Below, one piece after another: positions 43,336-51,878 of a stretch of DNA of 56,430 nt. Position 1 is the stretch's first letter, and every line of letters begins with the position of its first letter. A program made the translations under genes and the position numbers. The stretch lies in NCBI GenBank assembly GCA_947476145.1, contig CANJPH010000013.1, positions 1 to 56,430 on the forward strand. The letters run 5' to 3'. The stretch is from Bacteroidota bacterium. GTDB lineage: Bacteria > Bacteroidota > Bacteroidia > Chitinophagales > Chitinophagaceae. Below the pieces are notes generated by a model, which saw nothing but the letters and a program-made list of their open reading frames with translations, searched no databases and was not told the DNA's origin.

Positions 43336-43632
43336 TTAGTTAAAATTATCTTTTAATTCGGTTGGCTTTTTAAAAGCAGTTTTAAAGTAAAGCAACACCA
43401 GTGTTAAAATAAGTACAACTGTGTTGGCAACTAATACTGGGCCACTACTTATAAGGTAGCCATAAATTAACCAAACAATAGTGCTGGATACCACAATCAC
43501 AATCATAGCAATACTTAAGTCACCCACACTTTTAGATTTCCAGGATTTATATACCTGTGGAATAAATGTGATAGAAGTTAACAATGAGCCAACATATCCT
43601 ATATTTTCAATAAGTTGAGGAGTCGTGTCCAT
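43336..43632 (-). CDS. SemiSWEET-type PQ-loop transporter
   Basis: A 98-residue membrane protein with three spans (about 9-27, 40-60, 67-86), the size of a bacterial SemiSWEET, which dimerises to move sugars. The PQ motif is in TFIPQVYKSWKSKSVGDLS, typical of MtN3/PQ-loop proteins. The substrate is not predictable. It lies 54 nt behind fabI, and may be in its transcript. Confidence 0.88.
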   Translation of the reverse strand: MDTTPQLIENIGYVGSLLTSITFIPQVYKSWKSKSVGDLSIAMIVIVVSSTIVWLIYGYLISSGPVLVANTVVLILTLVLLYFKTAFKKPTELKDNFN

Positions 43633-43686
43633 AAAGTTGTTATTAATTGTTTTTGAATTTTATTGGTCTTGTTCCTGTGTTCATTT

Positions 43687-44508
43687 CTATTCTTCGGTGA
43701 TACCTGCTTTTTTCATTATTAAATCGCTTACACCCGTTGTAGAGTATCCTCCATCGTGGAATAGGTTTTGCATAGTGACCATCTTGGTCAAGTCCGAAAA
43801 CAAAGTAATACAGTAATTGGCACAATCTTCGGCACTTGCATTTCCTAATGGAGCAATGGCATTTGCATAATCAAAGAAATCGCCAAAACCTTTAATACCT
43901 GTTCCTGCAGTTGTTTTTGTAGGTGATTGAGAAACGGTATTCACACGCACTCTATTCTTTAAACCATAGTGGTATCCAAAGCTACGCGCAATGGATTCTA
44001 GCAATGCTTTAATATCGGCCATATCGGTATAGAAAGGGAAGGTTCTTTGCGCTGCTGCATAAGTTAATGCAACTACACTTGCTTCCTCATTTAATGCGTC
44101 CATTTTGTAGGCGACACTTAGCATTTTATGAAGCGACATAGCAGATACGTCTACTCCTTTTGCATAATAATCGTAGTTCAATTCAGGGTAAGCAATTTTC
44201 TTTCTAATATTTACACTCATACCAATAGAATGTAAAACGAAATCAATTTTACCTCCTAATATTTGTTGAGATTCAGTAAATAAGTTGGTTAATTCTTCCA
44301 CACTAGTTGCATCGGCAGGTACTATTTTAGAATTTGTTTTTTCTGCCAAGCCATTAATTTCTCCCATACGCATGGCAATAGGAGCATTGGTTAAAACAAA
44401 GGTTGCGCCTTCCTCGTGCGCTTTTTCAGCCACTTTCCATGCAATAGAATTTTGGTCTAATGCACCTGTAATAATTCCTCTCTTCCCTTTTAGTAAATTG
44501 TATGCCAT
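43687..44508 (-). CDS. fabI: Enoyl-[acyl-carrier-protein] reductase (NADH), FabI
   Basis: A 273-residue short-chain reductase completing each round of fatty-acid elongation by reducing trans-2-enoyl-ACP. The start GKRGIITGALDQNSIAWKVA is the FabI cofactor site, VLHSIGMS follows, and the catalytic Tyr-x6-Lys appears as YTDMADIK. VNTVSQSPTKTTAGTGIKGF covers the substrate loop. A triclosan-type target family. Standard length for the phylum. Confidence 0.95.
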   Translation of the reverse strand: MAYNLLKGKRGIITGALDQNSIAWKVAEKAHEEGATFVLTNAPIAMRMGEINGLAEKTNSKIVPADATSVEELTNLFTESQQILGGKIDFVLHSIGMSVNIRKKIAYPELNYDYYAKGVDVSAMSLHKMLSVAYKMDALNEEASVVALTYAAAQRTFPFYTDMADIKALLESIARSFGYHYGLKNRVRVNTVSQSPTKTTAGTGIKGFGDFFDYANAIAPLGNASAEDCANYCITLFSDLTKMVTMQNLFHDGGYSTTGVSDLIMKKAGITEE

Positions 44509-44571
44509 ATTGATGGTTTATATATTATCGTAAAAATAATTATAATAGCTGAGAAAAGCGCATAAAATAGG

Positions 44572-46227
44572 CTAATTCGTCATCAGTTCCTGGGCATTGC
44601 TCATAGCCGTTTTGCTTGGGGGATCTCCACCAATCATGCGCGCTATATGTAAGACTCTGTCTTCGTTCGACAAGGTTTTTAAATGCGTTTGGGTCTCTGT
44701 TCCTTTTTGTTCTTTGTAAACGTATAAATGGGTATGTCCTTTTGCGGCAATTTGAGGTTGGTGTGTGATGCATAGTACTTGCCTGTTTTGTCCCAATTGC
44801 TTAAGCAATCGTCCCACTTGTTTAGCGGGTTCGCCGGAAATACCTGTATCAATTTCATCAAATATCATGGTTGGTAAATCCACCGATTTTGCTACCAAGG
44901 ATTTTATACACAGCATTAAACGACTTAATTCACCACCACTGGCTACTTTTCGGATGGGTTCAAAACGTTTGGTATTGTTGGCGTCAAATAAAATATCAAT
45001 TTTATCCTGTCCATATTGGTTAAAAGGAACTTGTTCAATGGTTACTTTTATTTTAGCATTGGGCATACCTACCTGATGAAGTAATTGGTTCACATTTTTT
45101 GTAAACGGATCCACCTGCTTTGTTCTTTTCTCTGACAAAGTTTTCGCAATAGCACTAACTTCTTTGCTTTGCGCTGCAACGGTTGCTGTAAGTTGTGCAA
45201 TACTTTCTTCTAAATTTAATACCGCTTCTAAATCCTTTTCTAATTGAGATTGAATAGCAAGTAATTCATTAGTAGTTTGCACCTTATGCTTTTTTTGTAA
45301 GCTATAACCTTGTGATAATCTATCTTGGTAAGTAATAATTTTATTTCCGTCAAAATCAATTTTATCCTGCCAAACAATTAATTCACTAGCAATATCTGCT
45401 AGTTCAATTTGAGCAGTTTTTAATCGGGTTAAAAGTACCTCAAAATCGGGTTGCCATTTTACAATAGATTCAAGTGTATGGCCAATTTGTTTTATTTGTT
45501 GTACGATGGGATTGTCCGAGCTTTCCAATTGTTGAACACTTGCATCAATTTGTGCTTTTATTTGCACTGCATTTTCTAAGAATTTCAATTCTTTTTCTAT
45601 CTCTTCTAATTCGTTTACTTGCAAGTTTAATTCTGCCAATTCCTGCAATAAATGTTGGTTATAACTCTCCGTTTTTTCAAAGGCTTCCTTTTGTGCAATG
45701 AGTTCATGTAAATGCTTCTCATTTTCTTTCCAAGCATGATAGGCTTGCTGATAATGGACAACTTCCTTTTGCAAATTGGCTAAAGCGTCAATAACGGTTC
45801 TTTGAAAATCGGTATCCCCCAAAGTGAGGGTATCAAATTGTTGGTGCAAATCCACTAGTTGGGTGGTTAATTGCTTTAACTCGTTTAAATTAATAGGAGT
45901 GTCATTAATAAAGGCCCTAGACTTTCCTTGTGCACTTATTTCTCTTCTAATGATTAATTCACTGGTGAGTTCAATATCATTGGTTTCAAAAAAAGTAGTG
46001 TATTGTTCCTTGTGATTCAATTGAAAAGTGCCCTCTATAAAACATTTCTTTTCAGCGTTTCTGCAAACTGTACTGTCTGCTCGGTCACCTAGTATTAACC
46101 CCAATGCACCCATAATAATACTTTTACCCGCACCCGTTTCTCCTGTAATCACAGATAACTGGGAGGAGAGATCAATGCTTAACTGATCAATGAGGATATA
46201 ATTTTGTATTTCTAGTTTAACTAACAT
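44572..46227 (-). CDS. recN: DNA repair protein RecN
   Basis: A 551-residue SMC-like ATPase acting early in double-strand break repair. Walker A GETGAGKSII is at the N-terminus, long coiled coils fill about 150-370, and the C-terminal head has the signature VASGGELSRLMLCIKSL, Walker B TMIFDEIDTGISGE and VLCITHQPQIAA. The frame is open from an ATG at 46245, but the ATG at 46227 (MLVKLEIQNYILIDQL) matches the family start. It is separated from the upstream zinc-ribbon gene by a terminator. Confidence 0.95.
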   Translation of the reverse strand: MLVKLEIQNYILIDQLSIDLSSQLSVITGETGAGKSIIMGALGLILGDRADSTVCRNAEKKCFIEGTFQLNHKEQYTTFFETNDIELTSELIIRREISAQGKSRAFINDTPINLNELKQLTTQLVDLHQQFDTLTLGDTDFQRTVIDALANLQKEVVHYQQAYHAWKENEKHLHELIAQKEAFEKTESYNQHLLQELAELNLQVNELEEIEKELKFLENAVQIKAQIDASVQQLESSDNPIVQQIKQIGHTLESIVKWQPDFEVLLTRLKTAQIELADIASELIVWQDKIDFDGNKIITYQDRLSQGYSLQKKHKVQTTNELLAIQSQLEKDLEAVLNLEESIAQLTATVAAQSKEVSAIAKTLSEKRTKQVDPFTKNVNQLLHQVGMPNAKIKVTIEQVPFNQYGQDKIDILFDANNTKRFEPIRKVASGGELSRLMLCIKSLVAKSVDLPTMIFDEIDTGISGEPAKQVGRLLKQLGQNRQVLCITHQPQIAAKGHTHLYVYKEQKGTETQTHLKTLSNEDRVLHIARMIGGDPPSKTAMSNAQELMTN

Positions 46228-46261
46228 CGCATTTGCAATATACATTAAAATTGGGTCTCAT

Positions 46262-46292
46262 AAAAAAAGGGTAGCTGTTGGCTACCCTTTTT
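46262..46292. terminator. Terminator between the zinc-ribbon gene and recN
   Basis: AAAAAGGGTAGC and GCTACCCTTTTT around a TGTTG loop, with A and T runs on either side. On the minus strand it ends the nif3/zinc-ribbon transcript before recN. Confidence 0.88.
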
Positions 46293-46352
46293 AAGAATAT
46301 ATTAATTGTGAAGTATCCTTTTAATAACTCCTCTCATGCATCAGTAGCTTCG

Positions 46353-47114
46353 CTACTTCTTCTTCACATCGGCTGCTGTCGCAGCCTCTTCCTCAACCAA
46401 AATTCTACCGCAGTTTTCACATACGATGATTTTTTTATGTAAGCGAATTTCGCTTTGACGTTGAGGAGGAATGGAGTTAAAGCATCCACCACATGCATCT
46501 CTTTCAACGGTAACCACAGCTAAACCATTACGGTAACTGTTTCTGATACGGTCGTAGCTATACAATAAACGCTCGTCAATATGAGCTCTTGCTTCTGCGC
46601 TTTTTACGTCTAATTCTTTCTCTTCAATTTCGGTATCTGCGATGATTTTTTCTAATTCTTCTTTCTTATGGTTTAAGACACCTTCTTTAACCGCAATCGT
46701 TTTTTTAGCAGCATCCAATACCTTCACTTTTTCTGCTAATTCCTCGTTGGCGTCACGAATATTTTTCTCGCTAAGTTTCACTTCTAAACCTTGCATTTCA
46801 ATTTCCTTATTGATTGCTTCGAACTCACGATTGTTTTTTACGTTATCGCTTTGTGCTTCGTATTTAGCAAGTAAGGCTTCACTTTCTTTGATGATAGATT
46901 TCTTATCTTCAATGAATTCAGTAATTCCATTGATTTCTTCTTCAATTCTAGTTTGTCTGTTCACTAAACCTTGTACTTCGTCTTCCAAATCTTTTACTTC
47001 CATGGGTAATTCACCACGAAGAATTTTGATTTGATCAATGCTGCTGTCTACAGTTTGAAGTTTGTAAAGGTTTACTAATTTTTCTTCTACTGAAAAGTCT
47101 TTGACTGATGCCAT
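46353..47114 (-). CDS. Zinc-ribbon coiled-coil protein (COG1579 family)
   Basis: A 253-residue protein with a long antiparallel coiled coil (about 10-185) and a C-terminal C4 zinc ribbon: CGGCFN near 210 and CENCGR near 235. This is the COG1579 layout, also seen in the CT398 family, thought to bind nucleic acid or secretion/transcription partners; its role is not settled. It is 9 nt behind the Nif3-like gene, a pairing found in many phyla. The tail is Ala- and Lys-rich. Confidence 0.88.
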   Translation of the reverse strand: MASVKDFSVEEKLVNLYKLQTVDSSIDQIKILRGELPMEVKDLEDEVQGLVNRQTRIEEEINGITEFIEDKKSIIKESEALLAKYEAQSDNVKNNREFEAINKEIEMQGLEVKLSEKNIRDANEELAEKVKVLDAAKKTIAVKEGVLNHKKEELEKIIADTEIEEKELDVKSAEARAHIDERLLYSYDRIRNSYRNGLAVVTVERDACGGCFNSIPPQRQSEIRLHKKIIVCENCGRILVEEEAATAADVKKK

Positions 47115-47123
47115 ATTTCAAGT

Positions 47124-47924
47124 TTATTTAAAGTATGTTATAGGTTGTGTACACACCAAGGATTGGAGGACGGCAAAGGTAGGGAATTTCGTTGTTAAAT
47201 AAGCAATAATTAGCTCCGAAACCCATTGTTCGCTCTCCCAATGACCAATATCTACTAAAAGAAGCTTCTCGTCCGCCTCAAAATAGTCATGGTACTTAAG
47301 GTCACTTGTAATATAACAGTCTGCTTTTTGGGCCATTGCATCCTGCATCAAGAAGCTACCGGACCCGCCGCATAAAGCAATGGTTTTCAATTGCTTTCCT
47401 GTAAATGCCGTGTGTTTTATAACATTCAAATTAAATTTTTCTTTAATCCATTTTATGAATGCGGTTTCATCCGTTTCTAAAGGAAGTTCACCAATTAAGC
47501 CCGAGCCAATTTCATTGCCATTTTGGTCTTTAAAACCTGGTTTGGGAGTCAAAATGCGCCTGTTTTCTAAATGAAGGCGATCGGCCAGGGTTTTATTCAC
47601 CCCGTCTATTAAGTTGTCCAAATTGGTATGTAAAGCATAAATGGCAATATTTTGTTGGATCGCTTTGCGCACAGTTCTTGCCACGTAATGGGTTTCGTCA
47701 AATTGCTTTATGCCTTTAAATATAATAGGGTGATGGCTTACAATAAGGTTGCATCCTTTCTCAATGGCTTCGTCTAATACTGCTTCGGTAAGGTCCAAGG
47801 AGCATAAAATACCTGTACAATGAGTATCTGGGTGGCCTACTAATAATCCGCAATTATCATATTCTTCCTGAAAAGAAAGGGGTGCCCAAGTTTCAAGGGC
47901 GGCAGTAATTTGTCCAATTTGCAT
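47124..47924 (-). CDS. Nif3-like dinuclear metal-centre protein
   Basis: A 266-residue NIF3/DUF34 protein. Metal-binding motifs are VSHHPIIFKG, YALHTNLDN and, near the C-terminus, LVDIGHWESEQW. Many Bacteroidota homologs have about 365 residues because a PII-like domain is inserted in the middle; this one lacks the insert and resembles the short E. coli YbgI type. Sometimes annotated as a GTP cyclohydrolase I type 2 homolog, but that activity is not generally shown. First gene of the nif3/zinc-ribbon pair. Confidence 0.9.
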   Translation of the reverse strand: MQIGQITAALETWAPLSFQEEYDNCGLLVGHPDTHCTGILCSLDLTEAVLDEAIEKGCNLIVSHHPIIFKGIKQFDETHYVARTVRKAIQQNIAIYALHTNLDNLIDGVNKTLADRLHLENRRILTPKPGFKDQNGNEIGSGLIGELPLETDETAFIKWIKEKFNLNVIKHTAFTGKQLKTIALCGGSGSFLMQDAMAQKADCYITSDLKYHDYFEADEKLLLVDIGHWESEQWVSELIIAYLTTKFPTFAVLQSLVCTQPITYFK

Positions 47925-48014
47925 AAGGCTAAATTAAATATATTGTCTCTTACCTAGAACTATTTTTTGTTAATATTGTTATTTGTGCAATAGATTTTAA
48001 TAAACAACAAAGCA

Positions 48015-49334
48015 ATGAAAGCACCTGTACTTATATTTTGGTTTAGAAGAGATTTACGTTTCGAAGACAATGTGGGTTTGTACCATGCGTTGTACCAAGC
48101 CAAATTGCAGGGTTATCAAGTTTTGCCTCTATTTATATTTGATAAATATATTTTAAGTCAGCAAGTAGAGAAAAAAGACAGGAGAGTTGATTTTATCCAT
48201 CGAACCATCCTGTCCATGCAAGATAAATTAGTTGCCAAAGGAAAGTCCATGTGTGTCATGTTTGGATCACCCGAGGAGGTGTTTGAAAAGTTATTTAAAT
48301 TGTATAAAGTAAATGGGGTTTATACCAATCATGATTATGGTCCTAAAGCAAATGAAAGAGATGACTCGATTGCAAAATTAGCTGAACAAGCGGGGGCTAC
48401 TTATCATCATTTTAAAGACCAGGTTATATTTGAAAAAGAGGAAGTGATTAAAGATGATGGAAAACCATATACCATTTATACTCCCTATGCCAACAAGTGG
48501 CGCGCATATTGGTTGAATCATATTCCTAAAATACATCCTTCGATAAAGCTGGTAGATTATTTTTTAGACACGAAACCTTTATCCATTCCAACGCTTAAGG
48601 ATATTGGGTTTGAGCCTTCTGATTTAGTGGTACCCCCTATACAATGGGAGGTGGGGTTGGTAAAAAAATATACCGATCAAAGAAATTTTCCGGCCATAAA
48701 AGGCACGACCCAATTAAGCGTACACCTTCGTTTTGGCACCATTTCGGTAAGACAATTGGCGCTTGAAACGCAGTCCTTGAATAGTACTTTTTTTAATGAA
48801 TTAATTTGGCGTGATTTTTACCACATGATTCTTTGGCATTTTCCACAAGTAGCGAATGGAAAATCATTTAAAGCGCAATATGATTTTATTGAATGGCGCA
48901 ATAATGAAAAAGAATTTGAAGCATGGTGTGAAGGGCGCACTGGTTATCCGATTGTAGATGCTGGCATGCGAGAATTAAATACAACCGGTTTTATGCACAA
49001 CCGAGTGCGTATGATTGTTGCAAGTTTTTTGACCAAGCATTTATTAATTGATTGGCGTTGGGGTGAAGCTTATTTCGCACAAAAATTATTAGACTTTGAT
49101 TTAGCGGCGAACAATGGAGGATGGCAATGGGCGAGTGGAAGCGGATGTGATGCAGCGCCCTATTTTAGGGTGTTTAATCCGCGTTTGCAAACCGAAAAAT
49201 TTGATAAGGATTTAAAGTACATTCGAAAGTGGGTGCCAGAGTTAGATAGTTTGGAATATCCTAAACCCATTGTGGTGCATGAGGAAGCTAGAGAAAGAGT
49301 TTTAGCCGCTTATGCCAAAGCCTTAAAGCCTTAG
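48015..49334 (+). CDS. phr: Deoxyribodipyrimidine photolyase (class I, FAD-dependent)
   Basis: A 439-residue photolyase/cryptochrome family protein. The N-terminal antenna domain starts LIFWFRRDLRFEDNVGL. The FAD domain carries LIWRDFYHMILW, GRTGYPIVDAGMREL, HNRVRMIVASFLTKHLLIDW (in pieces) and the closing WQWASGSGCDAAPYFRVFNP. These are class I CPD-photolyase motifs; it should repair UV-induced cyclobutane dimers using blue light. A cryptochrome role cannot be excluded. Convergent with mqnD, with a 4-nt overlap of the ends. Confidence 0.93.
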   Translation: MKAPVLIFWFRRDLRFEDNVGLYHALYQAKLQGYQVLPLFIFDKYILSQQVEKKDRRVDFIHRTILSMQDKLVAKGKSMCVMFGSPEEVFEKLFKLYKVNGVYTNHDYGPKANERDDSIAKLAEQAGATYHHFKDQVIFEKEEVIKDDGKPYTIYTPYANKWRAYWLNHIPKIHPSIKLVDYFLDTKPLSIPTLKDIGFEPSDLVVPPIQWEVGLVKKYTDQRNFPAIKGTTQLSVHLRFGTISVRQLALETQSLNSTFFNELIWRDFYHMILWHFPQVANGKSFKAQYDFIEWRNNEKEFEAWCEGRTGYPIVDAGMRELNTTGFMHNRVRMIVASFLTKHLLIDWRWGEAYFAQKLLDFDLAANNGGWQWASGSGCDAAPYFRVFNPRLQTEKFDKDLKYIRKWVPELDSLEYPKPIVVHEEARERVLAAYAKALKP

Positions 49335-50155
49335 CCATTCAGTTCGCTCCATACTTTTTCTAATTGCTCAATGGCTTTTTTACCAGTATCACCCATGTCC
49401 ACAGTGAAATCATTTACATATAAGTCAATATGCTGACGCATGACCTGCTCTGACATTTCTTGTGCATGGCATTTTACAAATTCAGGTAGGATGTCATAGC
49501 TATTTTTAAAAGCGTACTGCACACTTTCTTTAATTAAGCTATTTAGCAATTGAACTTCTTCATTGGGCATATCCTTGCGCGCGATGATTCCTCCAAGTGG
49601 AATAGGTGCATTAAAAGTTTCTTCAAAATAAGTGCCCAAATCCATCCACTTAGTTAATCCCTTTTGTAAATAGGTAAATCGGTTTTCATGAATGATTACG
49701 CCTGCATCTACTTGACCATTTAATACAGCGGCTTCAATTTCATTAAACAGCAAAAACTTTTTATTTTTTACTTTCGGAAATGCCAAGCTAAATAATAAAT
49801 GTGCCGTGGTATTCATGCCGGGTAGGGCAACACTCATGGTTTCAATAGTTGGTTTACCATCATTTTCTAATGTACTTGTGGCGGTTTCTTTATAAATTAA
49901 TAATGGACCCACGCCTTTTCCTAAAGCACCGCCAGCATTTAATACATGATAATTATTTTTCACTAATGGCCAAACACCATAGCTGATTTTTGAAAAAGGT
50001 AATTTGCCCTGTATGGCCCATTCATTAAGGGTTTGAACATCTTCTAAATGGGTATTAAATGTATAGCCCTTGGTATCAATTTTATGATTCACCAGCGCAT
50101 CAAAAATGAATGTATCATTTGGACATGGCGAAAATCCTATATCAATTACAGGCAT
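49331..50155 (-). CDS. mqnD: 1,4-dihydroxy-6-naphthoate synthase (MqnD)
   Basis: A 274-residue periplasmic-binding-protein-like enzyme that converts cyclic dehypoxanthine futalosine to 1,4-dihydroxy-6-naphthoate in the futalosine route to menaquinone. IGFSPCPNDTFIFDAL is the MqnD N-terminal signature. KISYGVWPLVKNNY, GGALGKGVGPLLI and IIHENRFTY follow. The open frame begins at 50179, but the ATG at 50155 gives MPVIDIGFSPCPNDT and leaves a one-base gap to mqnB, so it is chosen. Confidence 0.93.
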   Translation of the reverse strand: MPVIDIGFSPCPNDTFIFDALVNHKIDTKGYTFNTHLEDVQTLNEWAIQGKLPFSKISYGVWPLVKNNYHVLNAGGALGKGVGPLLIYKETATSTLENDGKPTIETMSVALPGMNTTAHLLFSLAFPKVKNKKFLLFNEIEAAVLNGQVDAGVIIHENRFTYLQKGLTKWMDLGTYFEETFNAPIPLGGIIARKDMPNEEVQLLNSLIKESVQYAFKNSYDILPEFVKCHAQEMSEQVMRQHIDLYVNDFTVDMGDTGKKAIEQLEKVWSELNG

Positions 50156-50156
50156 C

Positions 50157-50825
50157 TTAAGCAGTTTTATATAATGCATCTAGAAATTCCAATAAGGTCT
50201 CATTTAAATTATAAATGGCTTCCTGCATTTTCCATTTGGATTTATCTCTTTCACCAACATAATTACTCACTGCACGAATTTGAATAAAGGGGATGGTTAA
50301 ATCTCTTCCCATATAATGTAAGCTAGCCCCTTCCATGGATTCAAGCACTGCTTTGTAACGACTACTTAATAATTGTATTTGGTTTTTATCGGTGGTAATG
50401 GTATTTACGGTAACTGATTTTTTAGTAGGTAAATTCAATACATTAAATTGATTCAACCAAGGATTGGGTAAACTCTTTTTTTCATAAGGAGCATCATTGG
50501 GCTTATCCAATTTCATATCAAACAAATCCTTCCAAACTTTATTTTCCATCACGCCTAAATCCCCTGCAAAATCATCTTTCACTGCAAATACTTTTCCCAA
50601 TGGAATTTTTTTATCAAAAGAGCCGGCAATGCCTACTTGAATAATAAGGGTAGGAGTTTCTTGCGTAAACATTTTCATTAGGGAGATACTAGATGCCAAC
50701 ATGCCAATGCCGGATTCATGAAATCCTACCGAAAACTTTTTACTGTTTCCTACGTATTTGGGATTTATTTTTTGAAAACTGGGCATCCATTCACCATGCG
50801 TTGCAGCTGTAATGATAACTCTCAT
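50157..50825 (-). CDS. mqnB: Futalosine hydrolase (MqnB)
   Basis: A 222-residue nucleoside hydrolase related to MTA/SAH nucleosidase. VGIAGSFDKKIPLGKVFAV is the nucleosidase fold signature, and ESMEGASLHYMG with QIRAVSNYVGERDKSKW covers the purine and ribose sites. It removes hypoxanthine from futalosine, and its pairing with mqnD supports futalosine over MTA/SAH as substrate. mqnA, mqnC and mqnE are not in the window. Confidence 0.92.
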   Translation of the reverse strand: MRVIITAATHGEWMPSFQKINPKYVGNSKKFSVGFHESGIGMLASSISLMKMFTQETPTLIIQVGIAGSFDKKIPLGKVFAVKDDFAGDLGVMENKVWKDLFDMKLDKPNDAPYEKKSLPNPWLNQFNVLNLPTKKSVTVNTITTDKNQIQLLSSRYKAVLESMEGASLHYMGRDLTIPFIQIRAVSNYVGERDKSKWKMQEAIYNLNETLLEFLDALYKTA

Positions 50826-50829
50826 AAGG

Positions 50830-50837
50830 CAAAGGTC
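50830..50837 (-). promoter_or_regulatory. -7-like element (GACCTTTG) 4 nt before mqnB
   Basis: On the minus strand: GACCTTTG-CCTT-ATG. It differs from TAnnTTTG in the first base only and has the same 4-nt spacing as five other genes here. Transcription diverges from the PTPS-like gene. Confidence 0.45.
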
Positions 50838-50879
50838 GTTAAAGAGAACTAAAAAATGCTTTCTTGACTATCAAATTTA

Positions 50880-50887
50880 TATCTTTG
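50880..50887 (+). promoter_or_regulatory. -7 element (TATCTTTG) of the first PTPS-like gene
   Basis: A perfect TAnnTTTG box 22 nt before the ATG at 50910. A TTG at 50864-50866 is closer than the usual spacing. The leader would be about 15-18 nt. Confidence 0.55.
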
Positions 50888-50909
50888 CAGTCTAATATAT
50901 TTGAAGAAG

Positions 50910-51320
50910 ATGGTGTATTTAACTAGAGTGGAACATTTTAACGCAGCGCATAAATTAGCGAATCCAAGTTGGTCAAAGGAAAAGAACGAGGAAGTATTTG
51001 GCGTTTGCGCCAATGAAAACTGGCATGGGCATAATTATGAATTATTTGTGACCGTAAAAGGGTTGCCCCATCCTGAAACAGGTTTTTTATTTGATGTAAA
51101 AAAATTAAGCCTCCTTATTAAGACCGCCATTATTGACCAGTTAGACCATAAGAATTTAAATATCGATGTTCCTTTTATGCAAGGGCAAATGTGTAGTACC
51201 GAAAATTTAGCCATTGCCATTTGGAAACAATTGGCTCCTCATATTCCTGCTGAAATTCAATTGCACTGCATTAAATTATATGAGACCCCACGTATTTATG
51301 TGGAGTATTTTGGTGGTTAA
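50910..51320 (+). CDS. 6-pyruvoyltetrahydropterin synthase/QueD family protein, copy 1
   Basis: A 136-residue T-fold enzyme. Zinc ligands are His in EHFNAAH and the two His of HGHNYEL; the catalytic Cys is in CANENWHGH (Cys-x5-HGH), and LDHKNLN and KLYETPRIYVEY complete the active site. Cys-x5-HGHNY is the spacing of animal PTPS, whereas E. coli QueD has Cys-x3-HGH. It may therefore make 6-pyruvoyltetrahydropterin or 6-carboxytetrahydropterin from dihydroneopterin triphosphate, the FolE product. A TTG at 50901 would add three residues (MKK). Roughly 40% alike to the copy at 51465 by eye. Confidence 0.88.
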   Translation: MVYLTRVEHFNAAHKLANPSWSKEKNEEVFGVCANENWHGHNYELFVTVKGLPHPETGFLFDVKKLSLLIKTAIIDQLDHKNLNIDVPFMQGQMCSTENLAIAIWKQLAPHIPAEIQLHCIKLYETPRIYVEYFGG

Positions 51321-51341
51321 CAAACGCGGTGCCTAAGTTTT

Positions 51342-51380
51342 GTTGAGATAACTTTTCGATTTTGGGCAAAATCCCTCAAC
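51342..51380. repeat. Nested inverted repeat between the two PTPS-like genes
   Basis: GTTGAG (51342-51347) pairs with CTCAAC (51375-51380). Inside, GATTTTG (51358-51364) pairs with CAAAATC (51367-51373) around GG. There is no T-run, so it is not an obvious terminator. It lies upstream of the promoter at 51418. Confidence 0.45.
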
Positions 51381-51417
51381 GTTTAACGGTTTGCATTAAA
51401 GATTAAACATTATTGCT

Positions 51418-51446
51418 TTTGTCGCGTTAATAATATCGTAACTTTG
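51418..51446 (+). promoter_or_regulatory. Promoter of the second PTPS-like gene (TTTG-N17-TAACTTTG)
   Basis: TTTG at 51418-51421, 17 nt, TAACTTTG at 51439-51446, then 18 nt to the ATG at 51465. This suggests that the second copy and folE are transcribed separately from the first copy. Confidence 0.6.
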
Positions 51447-51464
51447 TTCTCTTAATTTGGAAGC

Positions 51465-51878
51465 ATGAGTCAAAAGGTAGCGGTATTTAGAAAAGAGCAT
51501 TTTAATGCTGCGCATAAATTGTTTTGTGCCGACTGGACAGATGAAAAAAACAAGCAAGTTTTTGGTGCCTGTTCCAACCCAAATTATCATGGTCATAACT
51601 ATGAATTAGTAGTACAAGTAAATGGTGTACCAGATCCTATTACGGGATTTGTAATCAACACCAAGGACTTAAGTACTATTGTAGAGGAAGAAGTGAAAAG
51701 TAGGTTTGATCATAAAAATTTAAACTTGGATACGGAGTTTTTTAAAAGTTTAAATCCAACGGCCGAAAATATTGCCATTGTGATTTACAATTTATTAAGA
51801 CCACGCATATCTGAATCACTTGATTTAAAAATACGTCTGTATGAAACAGAAAGAAACTTTGTTGACTACCCCGCTTAA
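51465..51878 (+). CDS. 6-pyruvoyltetrahydropterin synthase/QueD family protein, copy 2
   Basis: A 137-residue paralog of the gene at 50910, with EHFNAAH, the catalytic Cys in CSNPNYHGHNYEL (again Cys-x5-HGHNY), FDHKNLNLD and RLYETERNFVDY. All zinc and catalytic residues are kept, so both copies should be active. CSNPNYHGHNY is strikingly like the animal PTPS motif. Its 3' end may overlap folE by 38 nt, which ties it to pterin supply. Confidence 0.88.
   Translation: MSQKVAVFRKEHFNAAHKLFCADWTDEKNKQVFGACSNPNYHGHNYELVVQVNGVPDPITGFVINTKDLSTIVEEEVKSRFDHKNLNLDTEFFKSLNPTAENIAIVIYNLLRPRISESLDLKIRLYETERNFVDYPA

Noticed and set aside
50826..50909. preQ1 riboswitch ahead of the QueD-like gene
   Set aside because: A QueD-type gene made this worth checking, but the short leader behind the -7 box has no preQ1-I-like stem with an A-rich tail.
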